Assembly (NCBI RefSeq): GCF_003202235.1
Contig: NZ_MASU01000013.1
Location: forward strand, 186,001 to 250,000
Direction: 5' to 3'
DNA length: 64,000 nucleotides
DNA from: Prauserella flavalba
GTDB lineage: Bacteria; Actinomycetota; Actinomycetes; Mycobacteriales; Pseudonocardiaceae
Each line of letters begins with the position of its first letter. Position 1 is the first letter of the stretch. Of this stretch, positions 49,738 through 57,285 are shown one piece after another. The notes beneath the pieces are model-generated. The model saw only the letters and a program-made list of their open reading frames with translations, did no database searches and was not told the DNA's origin. Both the position numbers and the translations under genes were made by a program.

Positions 49738-50591
49738 TCGACGGCTACCCCGTGGTCGACGCGCACGTGCACGTGCCGCGGCTGTCGACCCTCAAACCGG
49801 CGTGGCTGGAGTGGGCGCGGCGGTTCTCGGGGCCGCACCCGTGGCGTTCCGTCTACGACTCCGACGGCGATCCCGTGCCCGAGCGGCTCGACGCGCTGTT
49901 CGAGGAGGAGGGCGTCGACCGGGCGCTGCTGTTCTGCGAGTACAGCCCGAGGGCCACTGGGATCCAGCCGATCGAGGACAACCTGCCGTTCGTGGAGTGC
50001 AACCCGCAGCGGTTCCGGCTCGTCGCCAACGTGAACCCGCACCTGCACCATCCGCTGGGGTCCGAAGTGGAGCGGCAACTGGACCTGGGCGCGGTGGCGC
50101 TCAAGCTGCATCCGGTGCACGGTGGGTTCTCCCCGGCCGACAAGGAGCTGTACCGCGCGTACCACGTGTGCGAGGAACGCGGCATCCCGGTGATCCTCCA
50201 CTCGGGCACGAGCAGCTTCCCCGGCGCGAGAACGATCTTCGGCGATCCCCAGCTGCTCACCGACGTGGTGGAGGACTTCCCGGACGTGCGGTTCGTTTTC
50301 GCGCACGGTGGCCGTGGGTGGTGGTATGACGCGGCGGCGTTTCTGGCGCTGGCCAAGGACAACGTGTGGCTCGATCTGGCGGGCTTGCCGCCGAAGAAGC
50401 TCCCCGAGTACTACGCGCGGTTCGATTTCGAAAGGCTGGCGACCCGTTTCGTCTTCGGTACCGATTGGCCTGGGGTGCCGGGCACGGCCCGCAACGTCCG
50501 CGCCCTCGCGGCACTCGGGCTCCCCGAGGAGGTACTGCGTGACGTCCTGGCCGGTAACGCGGCGAAGCTGTACCCGGGGCTGGCGATCTGA
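49734..50591 (+). CDS. Amidohydrolase-family metal-dependent hydrolase
   Basis: A 285-residue TIM-barrel hydrolase of the ACMSD-like amidohydrolase_2 family. Metal-site features are VVDAHVHVPRLST, LKLHPVHGGFSP, VILHSGTSSFPGA, FAHGGRGWWYDA and the catalytic aspartate in FVFGTDWPGVPG. The GTG start overlaps the bclA stop, making it the last gene of the box operon. It may feed the pathway by releasing benzoate from a precursor, or act on a ring-cleavage product; neither is established. Confidence 0.85.
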   Translation: MIDGYPVVDAHVHVPRLSTLKPAWLEWARRFSGPHPWRSVYDSDGDPVPERLDALFEEEGVDRALLFCEYSPRATGIQPIEDNLPFVECNPQRFRLVANVNPHLHHPLGSEVERQLDLGAVALKLHPVHGGFSPADKELYRAYHVCEERGIPVILHSGTSSFPGARTIFGDPQLLTDVVEDFPDVRFVFAHGGRGWWYDAAAFLALAKDNVWLDLAGLPPKKLPEYYARFDFERLATRFVFGTDWPGVPGTARNVRALAALGLPEEVLRDVLAGNAAKLYPGLAI

Positions 50592-50604
50592 CGCAGGCTG
50601 ACGC

Positions 50605-50833
50605 GCGAGTCGTGCGTTCCGGTTCGCGAGTCGTGCGTTCGGGTTCGCGAGTTGTGCGTTCCGGTTCGCGAGTCGCTCGCTCAGGCACGGCGTTTTCTGT
50701 TCGGGCACGCGAGGGCCCCGTACCGGCGCTCGAGTCGCGGCGAGGCTCGGGCCGAACGCACAACTCGCGATCGGGAGCGCACGACTCGCGGTCGGGAGTG
50801 CACGACTCGCGGTCGGGAGTGCACGACTCGCGA
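50605..50833. repeat. Inverted pair of 21-bp tandem arrays
   Basis: About 3.7 contiguous 21-bp units with core GCGAGTCGTGCGTTC run from 50605 to 50682. Four units of the reverse complement (core GCACGACTCGC) run from 50750 to 50833. The two arrays face each other across 67 bp, filling the whole 250-base gap between the convergent amidohydrolase and PaaX-like genes. The same unit is repeated at 53757-53853. There are no unique spacers, so it is not a CRISPR. A large stem-loop acting as a two-way terminator is plausible. Confidence 0.88.
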
Positions 50834-50841
50834 GTGAGGGG

Positions 50842-51705
50842 TCAGGCGGCTTCTCCGGCGGCCAGGCGTTCGTCCCAGCGGAGCTGGGCGGAGGGGCGCC
50901 ATTCGGCATGCCTGCGATGGAAGAGCTCGGCCGCCTTGGCTCCGCTCCAGCCCGTCGGCAGGAGGGCAGTCGGAAGCTGGGGGTCCAGGAAGGGGAATCG
51001 GCGCCATTCGTGCACGAGACGGGTCTGCGCGTCGAGCACGGCATCCCCGTCGGCAGGCTCCAGCGCCGCGAAGGCGCCCACGAACTCCTCGTACCGCGTC
51101 TCCAGGTTCCGCAGGTCCCACGCACGGGAGACCATCGTGGCCTCCTCGCCGATGCGGCCGTACGGACCGGTGAACGACAGCGCGTCGCCGAGGCCCAGAC
51201 CGGTGAGGATGTCGAGCGCCTCCGCCTCGCGCGAGGTATGGGGCGTGACCCACACGCCCGGGTCGGGCGAGCCGAAGCCCGCCCACGTCAGCTTGGTGCG
51301 CAGCTGGTGCCGAAGGTCCCGTTTGGCCTCGGGCACGGACACGAGCACCACGAGCCATTCGCCGTCCCACGTGCGCTCGGTGCTGCCGAAGTCGTAGATC
51401 CGCCGCGCGCCCTCGGTGAGTAGCTTGCGCCCCGGCTGCGTCAGCGACCACCGCACGCGCCTGCCGACGCGCTCCGACTCCAGCCAGCCCTCGGCGGCGG
51501 TGCGGGCCAGCGCCTGGCGCGCCGACTTCTCCTCCACGTCGAACATCGCCAGCGCGTCCACCAGCATGGACGTCCACACCGGACGATCACGGGGAAGCAC
51601 GAACTCGCCGAGCAACGTCATGAGCAACGACCGCGCGCTCATGTGGCTGACCTCGCGCCGTCTGCTCAGCACCGGTCTGCCGCGCCGCCCCTCCGCCGCC
51701 GGCAT
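50842..51705 (-). CDS. PaaX-like transcriptional repressor
   Basis: A 287-residue protein with the PaaX order. The N-terminal winged helix is MSARSLLMTLLGEFVLPRDR, then EEKSARQALARTAAEGWLES. The central domain has WDGEWLVVLVSVPEAKRDLR and the C-terminal domain GPYGRIGEEATMVSRAWDLR. PaaX represses phenylacetyl-CoA pathways in response to aryl-CoA. Next to a box cluster, benzoyl-CoA would be the logical effector. The start is ATG 51705 or MSARS at about residue 22. It is convergent with the box operon. Confidence 0.85.
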   Translation of the reverse strand: MPAAEGRRGRPVLSRRREVSHMSARSLLMTLLGEFVLPRDRPVWTSMLVDALAMFDVEEKSARQALARTAAEGWLESERVGRRVRWSLTQPGRKLLTEGARRIYDFGSTERTWDGEWLVVLVSVPEAKRDLRHQLRTKLTWAGFGSPDPGVWVTPHTSREAEALDILTGLGLGDALSFTGPYGRIGEEATMVSRAWDLRNLETRYEEFVGAFAALEPADGDAVLDAQTRLVHEWRRFPFLDPQLPTALLPTGWSGAKAAELFHRRHAEWRPSAQLRWDERLAAGEAA

Positions 51706-51755
51706 CGCGTCACCACCCTCATCGCTGATCCTGCGTGCCACTGGGCAGGGTAGCG

Positions 51756-52418
51756 TTACCCGCCCTGCCAGTCGCGCACGGCGGTGACCAGCGCGTCCGT
51801 CCACGCCCCGAGCCGTGCCTCGCCCTCGGCCGCGGACGCTCCCGTGGGGTCGCCGAGAACGCCGTTTTCGCTGACGCTGCGCACACCACCGCTGACCAGC
51901 CGGTCCATCAGCGCGGGCAACGGTGACGTGTTGCCGGGGACGCCGGGCAGCACGTCGCCGGGCCGCAGGTGGAGCAGCACCGACGTTTCCGTTCGCCCGG
52001 CGTGCGTGTCGTCGGGCGGCCCGCCGGGTGCCCACGCGAGCACGCGCCTGCCCTCCGAGCGCAGCAGGCGCACGGCCCTGCGCAGGGGTTCGAGGTTGCC
52101 GCCGTGCCCGTTGACGAACACGACACCGGCGAAGTGGTCGGCGGAGCGCGCCAGCTCGACGAGCACCAGCTCCAGCGCCTCCTGCCCGATCGACAGCGTC
52201 CCCGGGAAGCCCGCGTGTTCACCACTCGACCCGTACGGCAGCGCGGGCGCCACGACCACGCCAGGAACCTGGGAGGCGAGCCTGCGCGCCAACTCCTCGG
52301 CGACGGTGGTGTCGGTGTCGAGCGGCAGGTGCGGACCGTGCTGCTCGGTCGCTCCCAGCGGCACGGCCAGCAGCGCGCGCGGCACCTCGGGCCAGCGCAG
52401 GCCCGACAGGGCCGTCAC
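51756..52418 (-). CDS. mftE: Mycofactocin peptidase MftE (creatininase family)
   Basis: A 220-residue metal-dependent peptidase. Family metal ligands are seen in LGATEQHGPHLPLDTDTTVA, SSGEHAGFPGT, FVNGHGGNLEPLRRAV and DTHAGRTETS. In the known pathway MftE cuts the MftC-modified precursor MftA to release the C-terminal Val-Tyr-derived dipeptide (AHDP). GTG 52418 overlaps the mftF stop. It is the last gene of the mycofactocin operon here, so the order F-E is reversed relative to the mycobacterial A-B-C-D-E-F cluster. Confidence 0.9.
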   Translation of the reverse strand: MTALSGLRWPEVPRALLAVPLGATEQHGPHLPLDTDTTVAEELARRLASQVPGVVVAPALPYGSSGEHAGFPGTLSIGQEALELVLVELARSADHFAGVVFVNGHGGNLEPLRRAVRLLRSEGRRVLAWAPGGPPDDTHAGRTETSVLLHLRPGDVLPGVPGNTSPLPALMDRLVSGGVRSVSENGVLGDPTGASAAEGEARLGAWTDALVTAVRDWQGG

Positions 52419-53734
52419 CGCAGTGCACCCTCGGTGAACGCGGGCAGCAGCGGTGCGGGCGTGCGCTCGCGGAGGCTGCCCGTCCACACGCCGGCGCCGT
52501 AGGCGAGGTCGTCGGCGATCCGCAGTGCGAGCCAGGCCGGTGAGTGCCCGAGCGCTTCGGCGGCACACGGGACCAGCGCCGCGAGCAGCACGCGACGGCC
52601 CCGGCGGGTGAGCAGCGCGGCGGGCCACCACGCGCGGCGGGTGGCCTCCGCGAGCAGCCTGCCCGCGCCGAGATGCCCGAGCGCGGCGAGCCGCAGCGAC
52701 TCCGGCACCGGCACGCCCCGGCCCCGCAGCTTGCGCGGCAGCAGCGCCGTCGACCCTGCGGCGAGCGCGAGGGCGAGCCACGGCCTGCCGAGCGCCAGCA
52801 GCGCCCACGCCGCCGCGCTCCACGCCGACAGCCGCGCGGGGCTCAGCTTGCCGGGATGCCGCCGCGACAGCGGCGCCGCCGACGTGCCGTACTCGAACCG
52901 CTGCCGTAGCCACGGGCGCAGCGCGGCCCTCGGCTCGTGCGTCACCACGGCGGCGGGCTCGTAGCGCACGGCGCCGAATTCGAGCAGCCGCCACACCAGG
53001 TCGACGTCCTCGCCGAAGCGCAGGCCCGTGTCGAAACCGTCCACAGCGGACAGCGCGGAGCGGCGGACGACGAGCGCCGCGCTCGGCACGTAGCTCACGC
53101 GGCTCATCGGGCGCACCGGTGCGGGGCGGGAGCCGAGGTCGAGGCTCGACCGGTCCGCCTCGTACTGTGCGAGTGCGCCGTCGCCAGGAATGCTGCGGAT
53201 CCGGGGCGCCACCGCAAGCACGGTCGGGTCGGAGAACTGCGGCAGCAGCGCGTCCAGCCAGCCCGGCTCGGGTTCGGTGTCGGAGTCGAGGAACGCCACC
53301 AGCTCGGTGCCCGCGAGCCGCCATCCCGCGTTGCGGGCGGCGGCGGGTCCGCCGGGCCGTTCGTGCCGGACGCGGGCGCCGGGCAGCGGCTCGCGGGAGC
53401 CGTCGTCGACCACGATCCGCTCGGCCACCCCGTCCGTCGCGTCGAGCACCCGCTTGACACCGCCGGGGTTGTCCCTGACGGGCACCACCACGGTCACGTC
53501 CGCCGTGGTCAGCAGCGGCGGCGGACTCGGGTGCACGAGCCCGGCGTCGAGCAGCCTGCGCGCGAGCCGTTCCTCCGACGGACCGTCACCCAGCGGCTCG
53601 CCCGCGAGCCACCGGTCGAGCAGCCCGGTGCCCGCCTTGCCGAGCCGCACCAGGCGCAGCGGCGAGCCGCCGATGAGCAGGGGGCCGCGCCGGCGCACGG
53701 AGTCGTCGAGCGTGAGCCGCGTACCGGGCTTCAC
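52415..53734 (-). CDS. mftF: Mycofactocin glycosyltransferase MftF
   Basis: A 439-residue protein. A ~70-residue N-terminal MftF-type domain (RLTLDDSVRRRGPLLIGGSP) precedes a GT2 glycosyltransferase fold (VTVVVPVRDNPGGVKRVLDA, VVDDGSREPLPGARV, the metal-binding DSDTEPEPGWLD, FDTGLRFGEDVDLVWRLLEF). C-terminal hydrophobic helices (AWALLALGRPWLALALAAG) suggest membrane contact. The known role is oligoglucosylation of (pre)mycofactocin. GTG 53734 is chosen because AGGGAGG lies about 10 bases upstream; the longer frame runs through a 21-bp tandem array and gives a spurious ASRALPT repeat. Confidence 0.9.
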   Translation of the reverse strand: MKPGTRLTLDDSVRRRGPLLIGGSPLRLVRLGKAGTGLLDRWLAGEPLGDGPSEERLARRLLDAGLVHPSPPPLLTTADVTVVVPVRDNPGGVKRVLDATDGVAERIVVDDGSREPLPGARVRHERPGGPAAARNAGWRLAGTELVAFLDSDTEPEPGWLDALLPQFSDPTVLAVAPRIRSIPGDGALAQYEADRSSLDLGSRPAPVRPMSRVSYVPSAALVVRRSALSAVDGFDTGLRFGEDVDLVWRLLEFGAVRYEPAAVVTHEPRAALRPWLRQRFEYGTSAAPLSRRHPGKLSPARLSAWSAAAWALLALGRPWLALALAAGSTALLPRKLRGRGVPVPESLRLAALGHLGAGRLLAEATRRAWWPAALLTRRGRRVLLAALVPCAAEALGHSPAWLALRIADDLAYGAGVWTGSLRERTPAPLLPAFTEGALR

Positions 53735-53756
53735 GACGTGGGACCTCCCTCCGGAC

Positions 53757-53853
53757 GTACGACTCGCGGCCGGGAGCGCACGACTCGCGGTCGGGAGTGC
53801 ACGACTCGCGGTCGGGAGTGCACGACTCGCGGTCGGGAGTGCACGACTCGCGG
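53757..53853. repeat. 21-bp tandem array inside the mycofactocin operon
   Basis: Four complete 21-bp units (53770-53790, 53791-53811, 53812-53832, 53833-53853; core GCACGACTCGCGG), plus part of a fifth from 53757, fill the 127 bases between the SDR stop and mftF. The units are nearly identical to the right array at 50750-50833. The length per unit equals 7 codons, so it stays open in several frames and could mislead gene callers. Confidence 0.9.
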
Positions 53854-53861
53854 GGCGGGCT

Positions 53862-54641
53862 TCATGGTGCGAAGCCTCCGTCCGCGTGCACGACGGTGCC
53901 CGTGATGGCTGAGGACTCCGGCGAGCACAGGAAGCACACCGCCGCCGCGATCTCGTCGGGTTCCAGCAGCCGCTCCACCAGCTGGTGTGAGGCGAACTCC
54001 TCGACGTCACCGAGGTCGTAGAGGCGTGCCGTGGCCGTGAGCATCTCGGTGCGGGTCGACCCCGGCGACACCGCGGTCGCGCAGATGCCGGTGCCGCGCA
54101 GGTCGGTGGCGAGCCCTTTGACCAGGCCCACCACCGCGTGCTTGGCCGCGTTGTATCCGGCGAGGTGCCACAGGCCGTGGTGCGCGGCGGCCGACGCGAG
54201 CGCCACGAACCGGCCCTGCCGCGGCTCGGGGCGGCGCAGCAGGGCGGGGATCGCGGCGCGCGCGAGGTTGGCGACCCCCGTGACGCCGACGGAGAACAGC
54301 GCGTCCCATTCGGTGTCGTCGCTCTCCCACAGCGGCCGCCCGCCCGCGATGAGCGCGGCGGCGGCCACCGCGGCGTCGAGCCCGCCGAAGCGGTCCTCGG
54401 CGAGCGCGACCGCCGAGCGCAGCGCGGCCGGGTCCTGCACGTCGGCTACGACGTCGAGCACGGCGTCCGGGTACGAGGCGGCCAGCGCGGCCAGCTCCTC
54501 CCTGGTGCCGAGCGGGTACGGCACGCGGGGGTCGTCGGCGCAGCGGTCGACGGCCACCACCTGCCAGCCCGTGGTGGCCAGGCGCCGGACCACCGCCGCG
54601 CCGATTCCGCGGGCGGCACCGGTGACCAGCGCGACGCTCAC
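53862..54641 (-). CDS. Mycofactocin-coupled SDR family oxidoreductase
   Basis: A 259-residue short-chain dehydrogenase. The nucleotide site is VALVTGAARGIGAAVVRRLA, the catalytic motif AGYNAAKHAV (Tyr-x3-Lys), and later VSPGSTRTEMLTATARLYDL. Long insertions relative to typical SDRs (e.g. RVPYPLGTREELAALAASYP) match the type that keeps NAD tightly bound and depends on mycofactocin as external acceptor. It is embedded in the operon, with its GTG start overlapping the ETF beta stop. The alcohol substrate is unknown. Confidence 0.83.
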   Translation of the reverse strand: MSVALVTGAARGIGAAVVRRLATTGWQVVAVDRCADDPRVPYPLGTREELAALAASYPDAVLDVVADVQDPAALRSAVALAEDRFGGLDAAVAAAALIAGGRPLWESDDTEWDALFSVGVTGVANLARAAIPALLRRPEPRQGRFVALASAAAHHGLWHLAGYNAAKHAVVGLVKGLATDLRGTGICATAVSPGSTRTEMLTATARLYDLGDVEEFASHQLVERLLEPDEIAAAVCFLCSPESSAITGTVVHADGGFAP

Positions 54642-55498
54642 AGGTAGCCCTTGCCCCGCAGGTACTCCAGCAGCTCGTCGGCCGCCTCGGCCGGGTCGTC
54701 GGTGACGACGACGCGGGGCGGTTCGCGATGCTCATGCGCACCGGTGAGGCGCAGCAGCCGCAGCCGGGGGTCGGCCTCGGGTGGCGGGGGAAGCTCCTTG
54801 GCCCTCGGCCGGAACGGGCGCGCGGCGTGCGCGGTCACCGGTTCGGCGGCCACGGCGCCCGCGACCACCGGGATCTCGGCCCTGCGGGCGGCGAGCGTGG
54901 ACGGCAGCGCGGCCCTGCGCAGTCGCACCCCGGCGGGTTCGACCGAGCACACGGCCGGCAGCGGCACGGCGAGCCGTTCCCTGCGGCCCCGGTCGAGCCT
55001 GCGCAGAGCCAGCAGCTCACCGTCGGCATAGGACAGTTCCACGAGACCGAGTGCCTGCGCGCAGCCCAGCTCGGCGGCGAGGAACGCGGGGGTGCTGCCG
55101 GTGCCCCGGTCGGCCGAGTGGTCGCCGGTGAGCACGAGCGACGGCTCGCCGAGTTCCGTCCTGATCGCGTGTGCGAGCGCCCGCGCCGTGGTGGCACCGG
55201 AGTCGGGGACGCGGGAGTCCCACGACGGCACGTCCACGCGCAGCACGGCGTCCGCACCGCAGGCGAGCGCGTCGCGCAGCATCTCCTCGGCCGGTTCCGG
55301 GGCGAGCGTCACGGCGGCACAGCGGCCACCCGCGGCCTCGGCGATGCGCAGCGCGTGCTCCAGCGCGCACCGGTCCGCCTCGCTCGGGCCCGCCCCGCGC
55401 GGGTCGGTCTCGACCTCGCCCGAGAGCGGGTCGATCCTGGCGCGCGCGTCGGTCCAGCGCAGGAGGGCGACGATCAGCGGCATGAGCGATTCAGCCAT
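54638..55498 (-). CDS. Electron transfer flavoprotein beta-type subunit (mycofactocin-associated)
   Basis: A 286-residue ETF/FixA-like protein. It begins LIVALLRWTDARARIDPLSG and contains SEADRCALEHALRIAEAAGG, ALACGADAVLRVD, the ETF signature region LVLTGDHSADRGTGSTPAFL, and AAELGCAQALGLVELSYADG. It is divergent from housekeeping ETF beta but keeps the fold order. It overlaps the ferredoxin gene at the start and the SDR gene at the stop. With the ETF alpha-type subunit (57278-58210) it should form a heterodimer carrying electrons to the FixC-like protein. Confidence 0.83.
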   Translation of the reverse strand: MAESLMPLIVALLRWTDARARIDPLSGEVETDPRGAGPSEADRCALEHALRIAEAAGGRCAAVTLAPEPAEEMLRDALACGADAVLRVDVPSWDSRVPDSGATTARALAHAIRTELGEPSLVLTGDHSADRGTGSTPAFLAAELGCAQALGLVELSYADGELLALRRLDRGRRERLAVPLPAVCSVEPAGVRLRRAALPSTLAARRAEIPVVAGAVAAEPVTAHAARPFRPRAKELPPPPEADPRLRLLRLTGAHEHREPPRVVVTDDPAEAADELLEYLRGKGYL

Positions 55499-55787
55499 GA
55501 CGGAACACCACGCCCTGGCCGCCGTCGGGGTAGCTCCAGCTGATCGCGTCGCCGCCGTCGCACATCAGGTAGCACGTGCCGCACTCGAAGCACTGCTCGT
55601 AGTTGAACAGGATCCCGCCCTCGGCGGTGGGCACGAACAGGTTCGCCGGGCACGCGTGCACGCACGTCTTGGTGGTGCACGACCGGCACACGTCGGTGTC
55701 GACGACGATGTGCGGCTGCTCGGCCACCCGGAAGTCCACATGCGACATCCGGTCCTCGAACGAGACGTCGCTGTAACGCTGGTTCAC
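55491..55787 (-). CDS. FixX-like 4Fe-4S ferredoxin
   Basis: A 98-residue protein with two cysteine groups (CRSCTTKTCVHACP and CFECGTCYLMCD), as in the ferredoxin domain of ETF-quinone oxidoreductase. GTG 55787 is preferred: AGGAGG (55793-55798 on this strand) precedes it by 5 bases, while the other GTG at 55793 overlaps that site. It overlaps the ETF beta-type gene by 8 bases. A 109-bp repeat separates it from the FixC-like gene with which it must function. Confidence 0.88.
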   Translation of the reverse strand: MNQRYSDVSFEDRMSHVDFRVAEQPHIVVDTDVCRSCTTKTCVHACPANLFVPTAEGGILFNYEQCFECGTCYLMCDGGDAISWSYPDGGQGVVFRHG

Positions 55788-55801
55788 GGGCACCTCCTAG
55801 C

Positions 55802-55910
55802 TGCAGTGAAGGCCACCATGCCTGCGCCCATCCGTCTCCCGCCACCACCCAAACGGAGACGCTGCGCGCCACTGTGCTTGATCCATGCAGTGATGGTGGC
55901 CTTCACTGCG
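55802..55910. repeat. 109-bp long form of the repeat (MITE-like), copy B, inside the mycofactocin operon
   Basis: Equal in length and closely similar to 43243-43351, with the same landmarks (CCCGCCACCACCC core, terminal GCAGTGAAGG/CCTTCACTGC arms). It lies between the FixC-like stop (55936) and the ribosome site of the FixX-like gene, just 3 bases from AGGAGG. Neighbouring gene junctions in this stretch (mftB to mftC and on to the SDR) are all overlaps, which suggests a later insertion. Confidence 0.85.
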
Positions 55911-55935
55911 GATGGTTGGCTCATGGGGACACTCC

Positions 55936-57285
55936 TCACCCGAACGACCGCAGGCCGGTGAGCGCGTCCCTGGCCAGCTCGCGCATCTTCACGCCGTTGC
56001 GCTTCGCCGACGCGCGCAGCAGCTTCCGCACCCCGGGCTTGGGCCGGGGGTTCTCGACGGTGAACATCCCCTCGACCAGGTCGCACACCAGGCCCGGGTA
56101 GCGCTGCTGGACGCGTTCGGAGAGCACCAGCTCCGGCGCCTTGCGCAGCTTCTTGTGGTCGGCGAGCACGAACGACGACTCCAGCAGGGTCCGGTACGCG
56201 CGCAGGTCACCGAGGTCGCCTGAGGTCAGCGCCTTCGACGCCGCCCTGCCCGCGTACATCCCGGAGCCCATCGCGAAGTTCACGCCCTCCAGCCAGATCC
56301 CGGCCGCGAGGCACATCGCCGCCGCGTCGCCCGCGACGAGCAGGCCGTCGCCGACGAGCTGCGGCATGGTGTCGTAGCCGCCCTCGGGGATGAGGTGCGC
56401 CGAGTACTCCACCAGCTCGGCGCCGCGCACGAGCGGCTGGATCGACGGGTGCCGCTTCAGCTCGGCGAGCACCTCCTCGGGCCGCTTTCCGGCCTTCGCC
56501 AGCCCCTTCAGCCCCAGCACGAGCCCGACGCTGAGGGTGTCGTAGTTCGTGTAGAGGAACCCGCCACCGGGGATGCCCTGCGTGCAGCCGAGCATCTCGA
56601 TGTCGACGCCCTCGTGCCCGCTGACGCCGAACCGCTCGTCGATGGTCCGCGCGGGCAGCGCGAGCGTCTCCTTGACGCCGAGCGTGGTGTGCTCGGCCTG
56701 GTCTCCGGGGAAGAGCCCGGCCTGCTTGGCGAGGAACGAGTTCACACCGTCGCACGCGATCACGACCTTCGCGGTGAGGTCGCCGTCGGGGCGGTCGGTG
56801 CGCACGCCCACGACCCGGCCCCGTTCCGTGCACAGCAGCCGCGTGGCCACGGTGGACGGGACGAGCACCGCGCCCGCCTTCTGCGCGTGCCCCGCGAGCC
56901 AGTCGTCGAACTCGGCGCGGTAGGTCGTGGCGCCGTTGTACGGCGCGCGACCCCAGTTCTGGCTGCGGAAGTCCACGGTCATCGAGCGCTCGCCGTCGAG
57001 CAGCATGGTCTGCCGCCGTGTGATCCAGCGCTGCACCGGCATCTCGTCGTACCAGCCGGGGATCAGCTCGTCGAGGATCCGGCCGTACACCACACCGCCG
57101 TAGACGTTCTTCGCGCCGGGGAACGGTCCGCGTTCCAGCAGCGCCACCGAATTCCCCGCGCGGGCCAGCTCCAGTGCCGCAGCCGAGCCCGCGGGGCCCG
57201 CGCCGACCACGATCGCGTCGAACTGCGGGCGCTCCGGTTCCGCCACGGTCACCGCGGAGCTCGCGGGTCCTGCCCTGTCACGCAT
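55936..57285 (-). CDS. ETF-quinone oxidoreductase-like flavoprotein (FixC-like)
   Basis: A 449-residue FAD protein. The nucleotide motif is AIVVGAGPAGSAAALELARA. Further motifs are GAKNVYGGVVYGRILDELIP, VIACDGVNSFLAKQAGLF, and VGDGLLVAGDAAAMCLAAGI with LEGVNFAMGSGMYAG. These follow FixC/ETF dehydrogenases that reduce quinone with electrons from ETF. The iron-sulphur part is a separate gene (FixX-like). The start overlaps the ETF alpha-type stop region by 8 bases. Its place in the mycofactocin operon suggests re-oxidation of mycofactocinol through the quinone pool. Confidence 0.88.
   Translation of the reverse strand: MRDRAGPASSAVTVAEPERPQFDAIVVGAGPAGSAAALELARAGNSVALLERGPFPGAKNVYGGVVYGRILDELIPGWYDEMPVQRWITRRQTMLLDGERSMTVDFRSQNWGRAPYNGATTYRAEFDDWLAGHAQKAGAVLVPSTVATRLLCTERGRVVGVRTDRPDGDLTAKVVIACDGVNSFLAKQAGLFPGDQAEHTTLGVKETLALPARTIDERFGVSGHEGVDIEMLGCTQGIPGGGFLYTNYDTLSVGLVLGLKGLAKAGKRPEEVLAELKRHPSIQPLVRGAELVEYSAHLIPEGGYDTMPQLVGDGLLVAGDAAAMCLAAGIWLEGVNFAMGSGMYAGRAASKALTSGDLGDLRAYRTLLESSFVLADHKKLRKAPELVLSERVQQRYPGLVCDLVEGMFTVENPRPKPGVRKLLRASAKRNGVKMRELARDALTGLRSFG

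Noticed and set aside
50605-50833. Regularly spaced repeats resembling a CRISPR array
   Set aside because: The 21-bp units are contiguous, with no unique spacers, they occur in both orientations, and no cas genes are near.
53731-54010. Longer MftF reading frame with an N-terminal ASRALPT heptad repeat
   Set aside because: The heptads are translation of the 21-bp tandem array; a GTG with a good ribosome site at 53734 gives the normal MftF start, and the extension overlaps the SDR gene.
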